Part shown: piece by piece, positions 9,726 to 17,580 of the stretch
Numbering within the stretch: the stretch's first letter is position 1
How the letters are laid out: every line of letters begins with the position of its first letter
Program-made: the position numbers and the translations under genes
The notes under the pieces: model-generated
What the model was told of the DNA's origin: nothing
The model's database searches: none
What the model saw: the letters and a program-made list of their open reading frames with translations, nothing else
From: Lewinellaceae bacterium
Lineage (GTDB): Bacteria > Bacteroidota > Bacteroidia > Chitinophagales > Saprospiraceae
NCBI GenBank assembly: GCA_020636405.1
Contig: JACJXW010000004.1
Location: 2,153,501-2,217,500 of the forward strand
Length of the DNA stretch: 64,000 nt
Direction: 5' to 3'

Positions 9726-12700
9726 CTAAGGCCGCGCTTGTTCCAGTTGCTTCAGTAGCTCCTGTACCGCTGCTTCCAGTTGCTGGTCTTTCCCCTGGCT
9801 GACAACCCCCGGTTCATTGGGCACCTTGATATCGGGCTCCAACTGGTTGTTCTCCAGGTATTCACCGTCATTGGTGACCACGCCGACCTGCGGGATGCCG
9901 AAGATGAGGTCGCCGGTATGCAGGCGTTCCCACCATACGGCGGTAGCCGTTCCCGGTACAGGCATTCCGATCAGTTTACCGATTTCCAGGGCCTTGTAGG
10001 CATAGGGGAACATGTGGGCGTCGGAGTAATTGCTTTCGCTCATGAGCACCACGGAAGGCTTGTACCACTTGGACATGGGCTCGCTGCCCAGGTCCTGCCC
10101 GCGCGGCATCATCGTCACGTATTTCTGGCCGCTGAGGAAGGTGGCCAGGTTGTCGTGCAACCAGCCGCCGCCGTTGAAGCGGGTGTCCACGATCAGGGCT
10201 TCCTTATTGGCGTGGCGGCCCAGCACTTCCTCGTAGACGGTGCGGTAGCTGTCGTCGTTCATACCCCGTACGTGCACATAGCCGAGGCGGCCGCCGGAGA
10301 GTTCTTCCACCGTTTTCCGGCAATTCTCCACCCAGCGCTGGTAACGCAGTTCGTTCTCTTCTCCCAGGGAGATGGGTTTCACCACCTCTTCCCAGCGTTT
10401 CCCGCTCTGGGGGTCGAAGAGGGAGAGGAGGGTGTTTTTGTCCGCCTTGCGGTTGAGCAAAGCATAGGGGTTGGTTTGGGCCGTAATGGCCTGTCCATCG
10501 ATCTTTTCGATGATGACGCCGGCCTTTATTTTGGAATCTTCCTTGACAACCGGGCCCTTGTCCATCACCTCGGTGATTTTTAACCCTTCGCCGGTATAGT
10601 CGTAATCGTAGAACAGGCCCAAGGCTGCGGTCTGGTCGCCCGTTTCATTTTGGGGGCGGTAGCGGGCGCCGGTATGAGAAGCGTTGAGTTCGCCCAGCAT
10701 TTCGCTGAGCAGGTCGGCAAAATCGTGATCGTTATTGATATGGGGCAGGAAGCGGGCGTAGGCCTGCTTGTATTCGGCCCATTCCACATCGTGCAGGCTC
10801 ACCTTGTAAAACTTCTTGTCGACCTGCCGCCAGACGTGCTCGAAGAGATACTCCCGTTCAGAAGGTTCCTGCAGTACCATTTCGCCGCTGATGCCAATGG
10901 GTTTGGCCTCGGCGGATTCGATCGCTATCTTCTTGATCTGGCCGTCGGCCAGTACGAAAATATTTTTCTCTTCCTTATCGACGATGAAGGCGCTGGGCGA
11001 CTTGCTGCCCAGCTTGGCCAGGATTTTGGTGTCCTTGCTGCGGAGGTCCGTTTTCCAGAGGTCGTACCCCTTTTCAAATTTGGTGAGGTAGAACAAGGTT
11101 TCCCCATCTTTGGTTACATAGGCGTCGGCCATTTGAGAGGAGTGGATGGTCAGGCGTTCCTTGCGGTCTTCGATGCCATCGAGTTCTACCTTTACTGGTT
11201 TTACCTCTTCTTTTTCCTTCTTCTTATCTTCGTCCTTTTCCTTTTCTTCACCTTTATCCTCTTTTTCTTTTTCCTTCATCAGCTTGTACTCTTCCTCGTC
11301 CATGGTGAACTTATCGTAGGCCTCCTGGGTAAAGAACATGGCGTAAGCATCCACTTCGCTGCCGCGGCCGGAGTGGTTCTGCATGCCGTCGCGGTTAGAG
11401 AACCACAGCATCATCTGGCCGTCCATCATCCACTTGGGCCGGTAGCCGCCATAGCCGCTTTGGGTGAGGTTTACGGGCTCTTTACCGCCCTCGGCGCTCA
11501 CCAGGCCGGCCTGGCTGGTCCATTGCTTCGGTTGCAGAAATTCGACCAGCAGCCACTTGCTGTCCGGGGACCACTCGTAGTACTGGTCTCCATCGGAATA
11601 GGAGTAGTTCTTGTCGCCGCTAAGGATAGTGCGGGAGGCTTTGCTTTCCAGGTTGATTACCTTGAGGGTGGTGCGTTCTTCGAGGTAGGCCACTTCTTTG
11701 CCGTCCGGAGAATAAGCAGGCTGAAATTCCTCTGCCGGGCTGTTCACTACGGGCGTTTCGTCGATCAGGGTGGCATTAAAGAAATAGGGTTCCTCCTTGC
11801 GGTGGATAGAGGCCTGGTAGACGTTCCAGCTGCCGTCCCGTTCGCCGGCGTAGAGCACCGAGCGCCCATCGGGGCTGAAGCTCACCGAGCGTTCCTGTTC
11901 GGGGGTGGTAGTAATGCGCCGGGTAGTGCCTTCCGCTACCGAAGCGACGAAGACCTCGCCCCGGTGAATGAAGGCCATCTCCTTGCCGTTGGGAGAGAGG
12001 GCCATCTCGGAGATGTCGCTGTTGACCTTCACGGCCTGGCTGTCGTTGTAGCGGTCGCCGGTAGCGATCTTAATGTTCACCTTCTGAGGAGATTGCCCCT
12101 CCTTCATGGTATAGATCTCTCCATCGAAATGGAAACAAAGGGTGCCGTTGTTGCTTACGGTCAGGTAGCGCACGGGGTGTTTTTCGAAGGAGGTCAGTTG
12201 CTTTTTCCGGCTACCCTCTTCCAGTGACATGCGGAAGATATTGAAATCACCGGCTTCTTCGCTGAGATAGTAAATGGCATTTTGGCCGGGAACGAAGACG
12301 GGGTTGCGGTCTTCCCCTTCAAAGCCGGTCAGCTGACGGTAGCTGTTGGCTTCCGTATCGTACAACCACACGTCGCGGGTGACGGAGGAGGTGTGGTGCT
12401 TCCTGAACTCGTCTTCGTAGCCTTTGCGGTCATGGTAAACCATCAGTTTGCCATCGGCGCTCACCCGGGTGTCCAGGGCGGGTACCGGCAGGGCCTGCTT
12501 GGGCATTCCACCCTCTACCGGCACCAGATAGAGCTCGGGTAGCACGCCGGAGGGGAACTGCGCATTGGAGGCGATATCGAGGCGGGAGGAGGTGAAAAGG
12601 ATGGCTTTGTCATCGGCGGTAAAGTCGGAAGGGTAATCACCGGAGGAGTGGAAGGTCAGTCGCCGGGCGGTTCCGCCTTCCGCGGGCATGACGAACACGT

Positions 12701-12971
12701 CGAAATTGCCGTAGCGGTCGGAAGCGAAAGCGATGGACTTGCCGTCGTGTGACCAGACGGGGCTGTGGTCGTAGGCCTCGTGCAGGGTCAGCGGATAGGC
12801 CAGCCCGCCCTCGCTGGGCACCCGGTACAGGTCGCCTTTGTAGCTGAAAACGATGGTGGCGCCGTCGGGTGAGATGGCCGGGTAACGCATCCACAAGGGG
12901 GTATCCTGGGCGATGAGTGCAGATAGTGCTGTTGTAAGAAACAGTAACAGGGTGATGGTTGTACGTAGCAT
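9726..12971 (-). CDS. Tricorn-type S41 serine protease
   Basis: 1081 residues, close to the usual length of bacterial tricorn homologues, which degrade peptides. A signal peptide (residues 1-22, ending SALIAQ) puts it in the periplasm or beyond. A long WD40/PD40 beta-propeller region follows (about 25-520; repeats of the type SPDG..I.F), then a PDZ-like region (…GVIIEKIDGQAI…) and the S41 core. In the core, LIVDTRFNGGGW (about residues 927-940) and YSDAHMFPYAYKA (about 979-991) correspond to the conserved loops, the latter holding the expected nucleophilic Ser. A Lys/Glu-only stretch at about residues 555-595 is an unusually long charged linker. The start at 12971 is chosen over 13070 because it precedes the signal peptide directly and because a -7 promoter box lies between the two. 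Likely monocistronic. Confidence 0.92.
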   Translation of the reverse strand: MLRTTITLLLFLTTALSALIAQDTPLWMRYPAISPDGATIVFSYKGDLYRVPSEGGLAYPLTLHEAYDHSPVWSHDGKSIAFASDRYGNFDVFVMPAEGGTARRLTFHSSGDYPSDFTADDKAILFTSSRLDIASNAQFPSGVLPELYLVPVEGGMPKQALPVPALDTRVSADGKLMVYHDRKGYEDEFRKHHTSSVTRDVWLYDTEANSYRQLTGFEGEDRNPVFVPGQNAIYYLSEEAGDFNIFRMSLEEGSRKKQLTSFEKHPVRYLTVSNNGTLCFHFDGEIYTMKEGQSPQKVNIKIATGDRYNDSQAVKVNSDISEMALSPNGKEMAFIHRGEVFVASVAEGTTRRITTTPEQERSVSFSPDGRSVLYAGERDGSWNVYQASIHRKEEPYFFNATLIDETPVVNSPAEEFQPAYSPDGKEVAYLEERTTLKVINLESKASRTILSGDKNYSYSDGDQYYEWSPDSKWLLVEFLQPKQWTSQAGLVSAEGGKEPVNLTQSGYGGYRPKWMMDGQMMLWFSNRDGMQNHSGRGSEVDAYAMFFTQEAYDKFTMDEEEYKLMKEKEKEDKGEEKEKDEDKKKEKEEVKPVKVELDGIEDRKERLTIHSSQMADAYVTKDGETLFYLTKFEKGYDLWKTDLRSKDTKILAKLGSKSPSAFIVDKEEKNIFVLADGQIKKIAIESAEAKPIGISGEMVLQEPSEREYLFEHVWRQVDKKFYKVSLHDVEWAEYKQAYARFLPHINNDHDFADLLSEMLGELNASHTGARYRPQNETGDQTAALGLFYDYDYTGEGLKITEVMDKGPVVKEDSKIKAGVIIEKIDGQAITAQTNPYALLNRKADKNTLLSLFDPQSGKRWEEVVKPISLGEENELRYQRWVENCRKTVEELSGGRLGYVHVRGMNDDSYRTVYEEVLGRHANKEALIVDTRFNGGGWLHDNLATFLSGQKYVTMMPRGQDLGSEPMSKWYKPSVVLMSESNYSDAHMFPYAYKALEIGKLIGMPVPGTATAVWWERLHTGDLIFGIPQVGVVTNDGEYLENNQLEPDIKVPNEPGVVSQGKDQQLEAAVQELLKQLEQARP

Positions 12972-13034
12972 TGGTTTTGGATTTGGTTGTAGAAAGCGGT
13001 GTAAAGTTAGGGTGAAATCCAATTCGGGACGGGG

Positions 13035-13042
13035 CAAATATA
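13035..13042 (-). promoter_or_regulatory. Bacteroidota -7 box for the tricorn protease gene
   Basis: Read on the minus strand the sequence is TATATTTG, an exact match to TAnnTTTG, placed about 64 bases upstream of the ATG at 12971. No exact -33 TTTG/TTG is obvious. Confidence 0.6.
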
Positions 13043-13249
13043 GGGAAATACTCTTTGGGGATAAAGACATTTGGGGGTATATTGCCCGGAGAGTAGAGGA
13101 ATGGGAAAAAGTCCAAAAAAACGCCCCTGGTTGAGGTTTTATGGGCGTTGATTTTTTGTACGAGAATTTTGGACTCTTTTGGCGGGGTCAATGGTTCGTT
13201 TGGGTGGGGTGGGCATGGTGCAGTTTAGGGGCGGTTTTGGTGGAATGCG

Positions 13250-13400
13250 AACCAATACTCAAATGGAGATCAGCAGGAGTTTTCTCTGTTTGCGGTATAG
13301 AGGCATAAAGGGAGCATATACGCTATGGTATTTTCCGGAGTGGATGGCTAAATGCCTAATCCAGTTTTATTATTGGTTGGGTGTAGAACCAGATCTGAAC
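13250..13400. repeat. Dispersed repeat family C, copy 1 (in a 440-bp gene-free stretch)
   Basis: The stretch 13043-13485 holds no convincing gene. Bases about 13255-13390 resemble 17290-17430: both share an AG-rich segment followed by CCGGAGTGGATG/CCGGAGCGGATG and CCAGTTTTATTATTGG/CCAGTTTCATTATTGA in the same order and spacing. Identity is roughly 65-75% by eye. It is probably an old dispersed non-coding element. Confidence 0.5.
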
Positions 13401-13445
13401 GTTTTTAAAACTTCAGATAAATCAAAATAACTGCACGCCAGCTGA

Positions 13446-13492
13446 CAGTTTACCCGCCGGAGCCTTGGCGCAGGCGGGCGTACCATCAACTG
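13446..13492. repeat. Nested inverted repeat at the 3' end of the avd-like gene
   Basis: An inner GC-rich inverted repeat (CCCGCC at 13453-13458 with GGCGGG at 13473-13478) lies inside an outer CAGTT/AACTG pair (13446-13450, 13488-13492). It overlaps the stop of the avd-like gene and could fold as a 3' hairpin, but no U-tract follows on the minus strand. The core GCCTTGGCG also occurs in the dispersed repeat at 37.1 and 42.8 kb. Confidence 0.4.
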
Positions 13493-13848
13493 TTCCGGCT
13501 TTCTTGTTTTTCGGCATACTGCCGCCATCCGGTCACTTGTCTGCCTATGTTTTCGGTTAATACGATCAACTCACTGTACCGCCTGGTGTTAATAAGCCGT
13601 AAGTCGTGGCAAAGGCGTATTTCGAGTTTCAATAACTCAAAATCATCCTGAAATTGATGCAGATGCACCGTCTTTTCCTGGTACTTATTAGCCCGGTAGA
13701 TACTCCTCACCAGTTGCATACCGTCTCTCTTCATATCCTGCCCTAAGGTATATTTGTATTCACGCAGAAACTCCTTCGTCACCTCATAGATCAACAGTAT
13801 TAAAGCATATACATCTTTATAAACCGGCAGGGTTTCGTACAAAGCCAT
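13486..13848 (-). CDS. avd: Avd-like four-helix-bundle protein (DGR accessory / S23 family)
   Basis: 120 residues, all helical. The sequence LPVYKDVYALILLIYEVTK, then EYKYTLGQDMKRD and LVRSIYRAN, and the ending IGRQVTGW follow the pattern of the accessory variability determinant of diversity-generating retroelements. Avd is a basic pentameric four-helix protein that binds the reverse transcriptase and template RNA. The related S23 (23S rRNA intervening sequence) family has the same fold, so the assignment rests mainly on context: the gene lies 61 bp downstream of, and on the same strand as, a protein with a DGR-type variable region. No reverse transcriptase follows; the next gene downstream is the tricorn protease. 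Confidence 0.78.
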   Translation of the reverse strand: MALYETLPVYKDVYALILLIYEVTKEFLREYKYTLGQDMKRDGMQLVRSIYRANKYQEKTVHLHQFQDDFELLKLEIRLCHDLRLINTRRYSELIVLTENIGRQVTGWRQYAEKQESRNS

Positions 13849-13864
13849 TTTTTGAAAATTTTTG

Positions 13865-13878
13865 ACCGCTTACGCGGT
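13865..13878. other. Short hairpin downstream of the variable region (possible DGR cruciform element)
   Basis: ACCGC-TTAC-GCGGT: a 5-bp stem with a 4-base loop, about 32 bases past the stop codon of the variable protein. DGR targets often carry a short stem with a tetraloop just after the variable region, which aids retrohoming. This stem is shorter than the characterised ones, so the reading is tentative. Confidence 0.35.
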
Positions 13879-13909
13879 TCTACAAAAAATAGTTAAATGG
13901 ATAAATAGA

Positions 13910-14785
13910 TTATCTCCGGACACAACGACAACGTAAGCTGACGAACTTAGCGACGACGCCCTGAAAGCCACTATCGAAGTCCTGAGTCCAGGCATTGAGG
14001 CCAACGTCCTCAGAAGAACTCCAATAGATCCAACTCGGAATATCCCCACTGCCCGTCGGCCCGAGCTGTTGATACATGATATTGAGTTCCCCTGCTGCCG
14101 GCAAGTACCAGTCGTCAAAACCGAAGGCGACCAGGTCTGCACATAGTTTAGCCGCATAGGCGCCGTTATCAAAATCTCCTAAAGCACTTACAATCGCTAA
14201 TGTGTTCGCTGCACCCTTGAAATCCATATTGGCTGCGTCTAAAGATGTAATATTATCTAGTCTGGGGAGATTTATCAAATCTCCCCAGACAATTGAGGTA
14301 CTATTATCCGTAGGATGAACATAAAGAATATTCCCATCGGGGAGGCCTACTTGCAGCAGGCCCTCAGTTCGTGGCACATTTTCAGCTGTTTGGGCATGCA
14401 AGGCGTAGGGTACGCTTAAGAGCTGGGAGGTCCCCATCAACTGATAATCAGTGCCGCCGCCGGCGTCTAATTCGATCCGGACAAAATGTTCAGCGGAGCC
14501 CCAGGCAATTGTAGTCCAGTCGCCGGTTTCTACGGTGCCTTCTCCAATATTCAAAGCGACCAATCCCAGGGAAGTGCTTGTCACCGAATGGCTTTCTGTG
14601 TACTCAACTTCTCCTGCCACATCTCCCGCTACAATGCTGATGCGCAGACTGACCTGCTGTTCAGCCAGGATCTGCCCGGAAGCATCCCGGATCACCGTCT
14701 GGTACTTAAACGATTGGGGCGTCTGGGCGGTAGTGATAACAGGGAGAAGGAGTGCAGATAGTATAAAAAGTGAAGTGTACTTCAT
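13910..14785 (-). CDS. DGR-type variable protein with C-terminal DUF1566/C-type-lectin-like domain
   Basis: 291 residues. A signal peptide (residues 1-20, ending TTAQ) is followed by a domain widespread in exported Bacteroidota proteins (PQSFKYQTVIRDASGQILA … LLSVPYALHAQTAEN, about 23-130). The C-terminal part (about 195-291) is DUF1566-like: GFDDWYLPAAGELN, IYWSSSE and a final RCRCVRR. In DGR targets of this type the last 35 residues alternate fixed Trp/Gln/Phe/Lys/Arg positions with diversified ones, and that is what is seen here (see the separate variable-region entry). The start at 14785 lies 3 bp after the stop of the upstream T9SS protein and 61 bp separate it from avd, indicating one operon. 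Probable role: a surface or secreted binder whose ligand specificity can be rewritten. Confidence 0.85.
   Translation of the reverse strand: MKYTSLFILSALLLPVITTAQTPQSFKYQTVIRDASGQILAEQQVSLRISIVAGDVAGEVEYTESHSVTSTSLGLVALNIGEGTVETGDWTTIAWGSAEHFVRIELDAGGGTDYQLMGTSQLLSVPYALHAQTAENVPRTEGLLQVGLPDGNILYVHPTDNSTSIVWGDLINLPRLDNITSLDAANMDFKGAANTLAIVSALGDFDNGAYAAKLCADLVAFGFDDWYLPAAGELNIMYQQLGPTGSGDIPSWIYWSSSEDVGLNAWTQDFDSGFQGVVAKFVSLRCRCVRR
13913..14011 (-). other. Variable region (VR) of the DGR target protein
   Basis: Reading the last 33 codons, fixed residues (E, A, W, Q, F, G, Q, K, R, R, VRR) alternate with 20 positions that in DGR templates are usually AAY (Asn). Those 20 codons here are gac gtt ggc ctc aat; act; gac; gat agt; ttt; ggc gtc gtc gct; ttc gtc agc tta; tgt; tgt. 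Nineteen of 20 end in C or T and differ freely at bases 1 and 2, as expected if adenines of AAC/AAT template codons had been replaced. Only tta departs from the pattern. The template repeat itself is not in this window. Confidence 0.75.
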
Positions 14786-14787
14786 GA

Positions 14788-15276
14788 TTATTTGAGTTTA
14801 AGGATTTGAAAGGTTTTGATTACTTGCTGTTCTTCATTTCGCACTTGCAGGAAATAGGCTCCTGCAGGGTAGGAAGACAGATTGAAAGTCTCCGTTCCAA
14901 GGGGCTGAATTGCTTCTTTAAGGATCAAAGTGCGGCCATGAGCATCGGATATTATCACACTGGCCGTTGACGGCGATTCCAGGAATTCAAGATTTACCAG
15001 ATCTTTAGTAGGGTTGGGATAAACCTTTAGCTGAAAATCTTCGGCCAAGTCTTCTACCGCCGTGATCGTCAGATTGGTTTGGTGAAAACCCTGGGTTAGT
15101 TGGTTCGAGCCTGTTGAATAAGTCTCGATCATCAATTCGCCGATGGTCCAGCTGAGCTGGGCATTGGCGCTAATGAAATGTTCGCCCGAAGTAGCAATGA
15201 CTTCCGGGGAAATGGTTTGGCTGTATCCCCAGCTACAAAAGAGCAGGCTGAGGAAAAAGAGAAGTTGTTTTTTCAT
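14788..15276 (-). CDS. T9SS type A sorting-domain protein, first gene of the variable-protein operon
   Basis: 162 residues. The signal peptide MKKQLLFFLSLLFCSWGYSQ is followed by a short domain common in small exported Bacteroidota proteins (ISPEVIATSGEHF … QLSWTIGELMIET … QGFHQTN, about 22-92). The C-terminal sorting domain for the type IX system is complete (FQLKVYPNPTKDLVNLEF … PAGAYFLQV … KTFQILKLK, about 104-162). It lies immediately upstream of the DGR variable protein (gap 2 bp), so the two are almost certainly translated from one message. It could be a surface partner or scaffold for the variable protein. Confidence 0.85.
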   Translation of the reverse strand: MKKQLLFFLSLLFCSWGYSQTISPEVIATSGEHFISANAQLSWTIGELMIETYSTGSNQLTQGFHQTNLTITAVEDLAEDFQLKVYPNPTKDLVNLEFLESPSTASVIISDAHGRTLILKEAIQPLGTETFNLSSYPAGAYFLQVRNEEQQVIKTFQILKLK

Positions 15277-15462
15277 ACTGAATTTATTGGTGAAGAAATA
15301 GTGGAAGTATGGTGTGTTGGAGTGGTGATCTATTAGTAATCGGAAAATCTACTGTAAAATAACATGTCAGTGGGATTGTGGGAATATGTATCTTATTAAT
15401 ATCCACCGTTTCCTAAAACTACTCTTTTTCATCAAGATTCAAAGCAAATTTGGGTAGGAAAG

Positions 15463-15668
15463 TACCAGGAACTGGTTCCAAAAATCAAGTTGCCATTTAC
15501 CTGGCTTTGGGCCGTTTTTTGAACCTTCTGCTACCATTGAAGAAATGCCCATATGTCCAAATTTGACTAAACTTTTGGAAAATGCCAGCCAGATAAAATA
15601 GCAGCTGTTACCTTTAAAGTCCAGAAAAACGTGATCTGCCAGGTTTAGTGTACTTCTGATAGGAGCCC
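15463..15668. repeat. Dispersed repeat family A, copy 1 (in the 560-bp stretch 15277-15839)
   Basis: About 205 bp resembling 22541-22748 in the same orientation. Both start with an ACTGG…TTCCAAA…ATCAAG segment, share ACTTTTGGAAAAT…GCCAGAT…AATAGCAGCT and AAAACGTGATCTGC, and end with TTTAGTG.ACTTCTGAT. The right halves are about 80% identical by eye. On the minus strand both encode RS(T/A)LNLADHVF(L/M), so a decayed coding sequence is possible. I see no other gene in 15277-15839. Confidence 0.7.
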
Positions 15669-15839
15669 AGGAAATGGAACGTTTTAGCACCCTCTTCTTT
15701 ACTCAAGGCTTTTTTTCCTAAAGCCTATCTTGTCGTTAGTCAAGGACATCAACCACCCAATTGGGGAATTGTTGAGATAAAGAGGTGAGTGAGAACTAAA
15801 AGTATTATTTTAGCATTTCACCAAGAAAAGAGTTGGCCA

Positions 15840-16082
15840 ATGATAAACTGGAGAGAACATATTCATTCGGATGACAAGATCTTGCTCGGCAAACCAGTAA
15901 TTAGGGGTACCAGGATTTCGGTAGAATTTATTCTGGAAAGGCTGGCCAATGGATGGACGGAGCAAGAAATCCTGGAGAATTACCCAAGGTTGACTAAAGA
16001 TGCTATATATGCTGTGTTCGCTTATACCTACGAATGCATGAAGGATGGAATGCTGTATATCCCAAAAGTGACCAGAGCATAA
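15840..16082 (+). CDS. DUF433 antitoxin
   Basis: 80 residues from the ATG at 15840. The sequence INWREHIHSDDKILLGKPVI followed by RGTRISVEFILERLANGWT and EILENYPRLTKDAI is the DUF433 family, a small winged-helix-like antitoxin. An in-frame start 51 bp upstream is rejected because the family begins with the NWREHI segment. It is followed after 4 bp by a DUF5615 toxin gene, the usual pairing and order. Confidence 0.88.
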   Translation: MINWREHIHSDDKILLGKPVIRGTRISVEFILERLANGWTEQEILENYPRLTKDAIYAVFAYTYECMKDGMLYIPKVTRA

Positions 16083-16086
16083 CCTG

Positions 16087-16443
16087 ATGAAGTTACTAGC
16101 CAACGAAAACTTCCCTTTGAAAAGTTATAAGGCCCTCCAAGAAAAAGGCTATGACATCAAACATATAGGCCTTGAACTACCGAGTATCACTGACGAGGAG
16201 GTCATGACAATAGCCATTGAGGAAGGCCGCATCATCCTTACTTTTGATAGCGATTATGGAGAATTGGTCTTCAAATATGGATATAAACCTGAGGGGGTAA
16301 TCTATTTCCGATGGAAAGAGTTTACACCTGGTTATCCTGCTGATTATCTGTATGAAATTTTTCAAGCAGGCCTGATTCAATTCACCGGCCTGTTCACCGT
16401 GATCGACGAAAACCAGATCCGGCAACGGAAAATAGCAGGATGA
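16087..16443 (+). CDS. DUF5615 PIN-like toxin
   Basis: 118 residues. The start MKLLANENFPLKSYKALQEK, the conserved acidic segment SITDEEVMTIAIEEGRIILT and TFDSDYGELVF match the DUF5615 PIN-like nuclease family (also called Mut7-C-like). The acidic residues of the putative metal site are Asn6/Glu7, Asp37-Glu38-Glu39 and Asp56/Asp58 (numbers approximate). With the upstream DUF433 protein it makes a type II toxin-antitoxin module, probably cleaving RNA. Confidence 0.87.
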   Translation: MKLLANENFPLKSYKALQEKGYDIKHIGLELPSITDEEVMTIAIEEGRIILTFDSDYGELVFKYGYKPEGVIYFRWKEFTPGYPADYLYEIFQAGLIQFTGLFTVIDENQIRQRKIAG

Positions 16444-16552
16444 ATATTTATTCCTGGCATTGCTATGGCATTGTTGGTGAAGAAAGTTGGCCATAGAAAT
16501 CAGGTAAACTGGCGTAGATGCTGCCCCAAACAAAAGTCCAATTTAACCAACC

Positions 16553-16615
16553 TTTCGATGAACCTGCAAAATTGTGCCCGACAGGCAGAAGGCAGCCCAT
16601 TTAAAGAGCTGATTG
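16553..16615. repeat. Dispersed repeat family B, copy 1
   Basis: Shares the core ATG.ACCTGCAAAATTG…GGCAG…GGCAGCCCATTTAAA with the copies at 17195-17275 and 23961-24045, at roughly 70-75% identity. It lies between the DUF5615 toxin and a membrane-protein gene. Confidence 0.55.
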
Positions 16616-16673
16616 GGTGGAATGCGGTTGAGTAGCAGAAACCATTGGCCTTCCAACTATGATAGGTAAACTA

Positions 16674-17051
16674 TCAACTAGCCTCTCTCCTGAAATGGCT
16701 CCAAATAAATAGGCCACCAACCACCAGGAAAGGGATAGTAATTATGAGGATGACAAACAGGCTCATCCCAATGGAGTTATTCATCCGGTAGTTGTGCATG
16801 AAAACAACAGGACTCATTATCAAACCGGTCAACGCGAAGATGATGCCACCGGCCAATTCACGTTTCCAGGCTAACAACAGTACGGCCAGCAGTACGAAAG
16901 ATGGTATTAAATGAATTAAGAAATCAGCAAGCTGCTGAGTCAATGGCTTTCCAGGGTGAAACGCATCCAACGCAAATAAACTCACAAACAATATCGCCAG
17001 TATTGCCAACACGCGCGGCGACCAGTACAATACTTTAGTCGACTTTTTCAT
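16674..17051 (-). CDS. Small four-helix membrane protein
   Basis: 125 residues with four hydrophobic segments (about 10-30, 42-60, 67-86 and 96-117). The sequence LYWSPRVLAILAILFVSLFALDAF at the N-terminus and the IPSFVLLAVLLLAWKRELAGG region recall a small membrane family common in Bacteroidota and other phyla (DUF7670-like), with no known role. It stands alone, flanked by repeat-family B copies on both sides. Confidence 0.65.
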   Translation of the reverse strand: MKKSTKVLYWSPRVLAILAILFVSLFALDAFHPGKPLTQQLADFLIHLIPSFVLLAVLLLAWKRELAGGIIFALTGLIMSPVVFMHNYRMNNSIGMSLFVILIITIPFLVVGGLFIWSHFRREAS

Positions 17052-17194
17052 AACTGAGTTTGTAGTATATTCTCAGTTTTTTGATTCAATGTCAATGATT
17101 AAGGTCACTTTGGATTGATGAGATAGCGAGATGAAGGGATTTACAGGATAGCTTTTGCAATAGCTTTCGCTTCATTTGGAAGGCCTTGAATCCC

Positions 17195-17275
17195 GTCAAT
17201 TTCGGTACAACAATCCCATACCTTTCAATGGACATGCAAAATCGGGCCGGGCAGACGGCTGGCCGCCCATTTAAA
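17195..17275. repeat. Dispersed repeat family B, copy 2
   Basis: This copy extends further left than copy 1: TTTCGGTACAACAATC…CCTTTCAATGGACATGCAAAATCGGGC. It aligns with 23961-24045 over about 80 bp at near 78% identity by eye. Confidence 0.6.
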
Positions 17276-17280
17276 CGGCC

Positions 17281-17430
17281 GGTATTTTGGACGGCAAACA
17301 GTTACATTGCTCGGATGAAGTCCAGAAGGAAATTTTGCTTTTACGGCACAGAGCAGTGAGGGGAATATACCTGCCTTCGCATTTACCGGAGCGGATGAAA
17401 GGCCTATTCCAGTTTCATTATTGATAGAAC
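17281..17430. repeat. Dispersed repeat family C, copy 2 (in the 530-bp stretch 17052-17580)
   Basis: Homologous to 13250-13400, with the best match over GAAGTCCAGAAGG…TTTTGC…CGGCACAGAG and CCGGAGCGGATG…CCAGTTTCATTATTG. It directly follows repeat B copy 2, so the two may form one composite element. The rest of 17052-17580 shows no convincing gene. Confidence 0.5.
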
Positions 17431-17580
17431 TTTTCTTCGCGCGACAGGTTACCTCATCAAATTGCCTGGCCTCTGCACTTCCATTTTCTTTAAATTCATC
17501 AGCTACACCGCCAACACTGCCAAGCCATAGATTTCCGCTCTCGTTCATCCGGGGGCCGGACATCATTTTTCATACACAAA

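Noticed and set aside
10650..12227. 525-codon open frame on the plus strand
   Set aside because: It is antisense to the tricorn protease, whose domains are clear; composition is typical of a shadow frame.
13043..13485. DGR template repeat or reverse transcriptase downstream of avd
   Set aside because: No AAY-rich copy of the variable region on either strand and no RT motif; the stretch holds only repeat family C.
15439..15690. 83-codon minus-strand frame, and its relative at 22684-22926
   Set aside because: They share a short peptide only because both lie in repeat family A; the frames diverge outside it.
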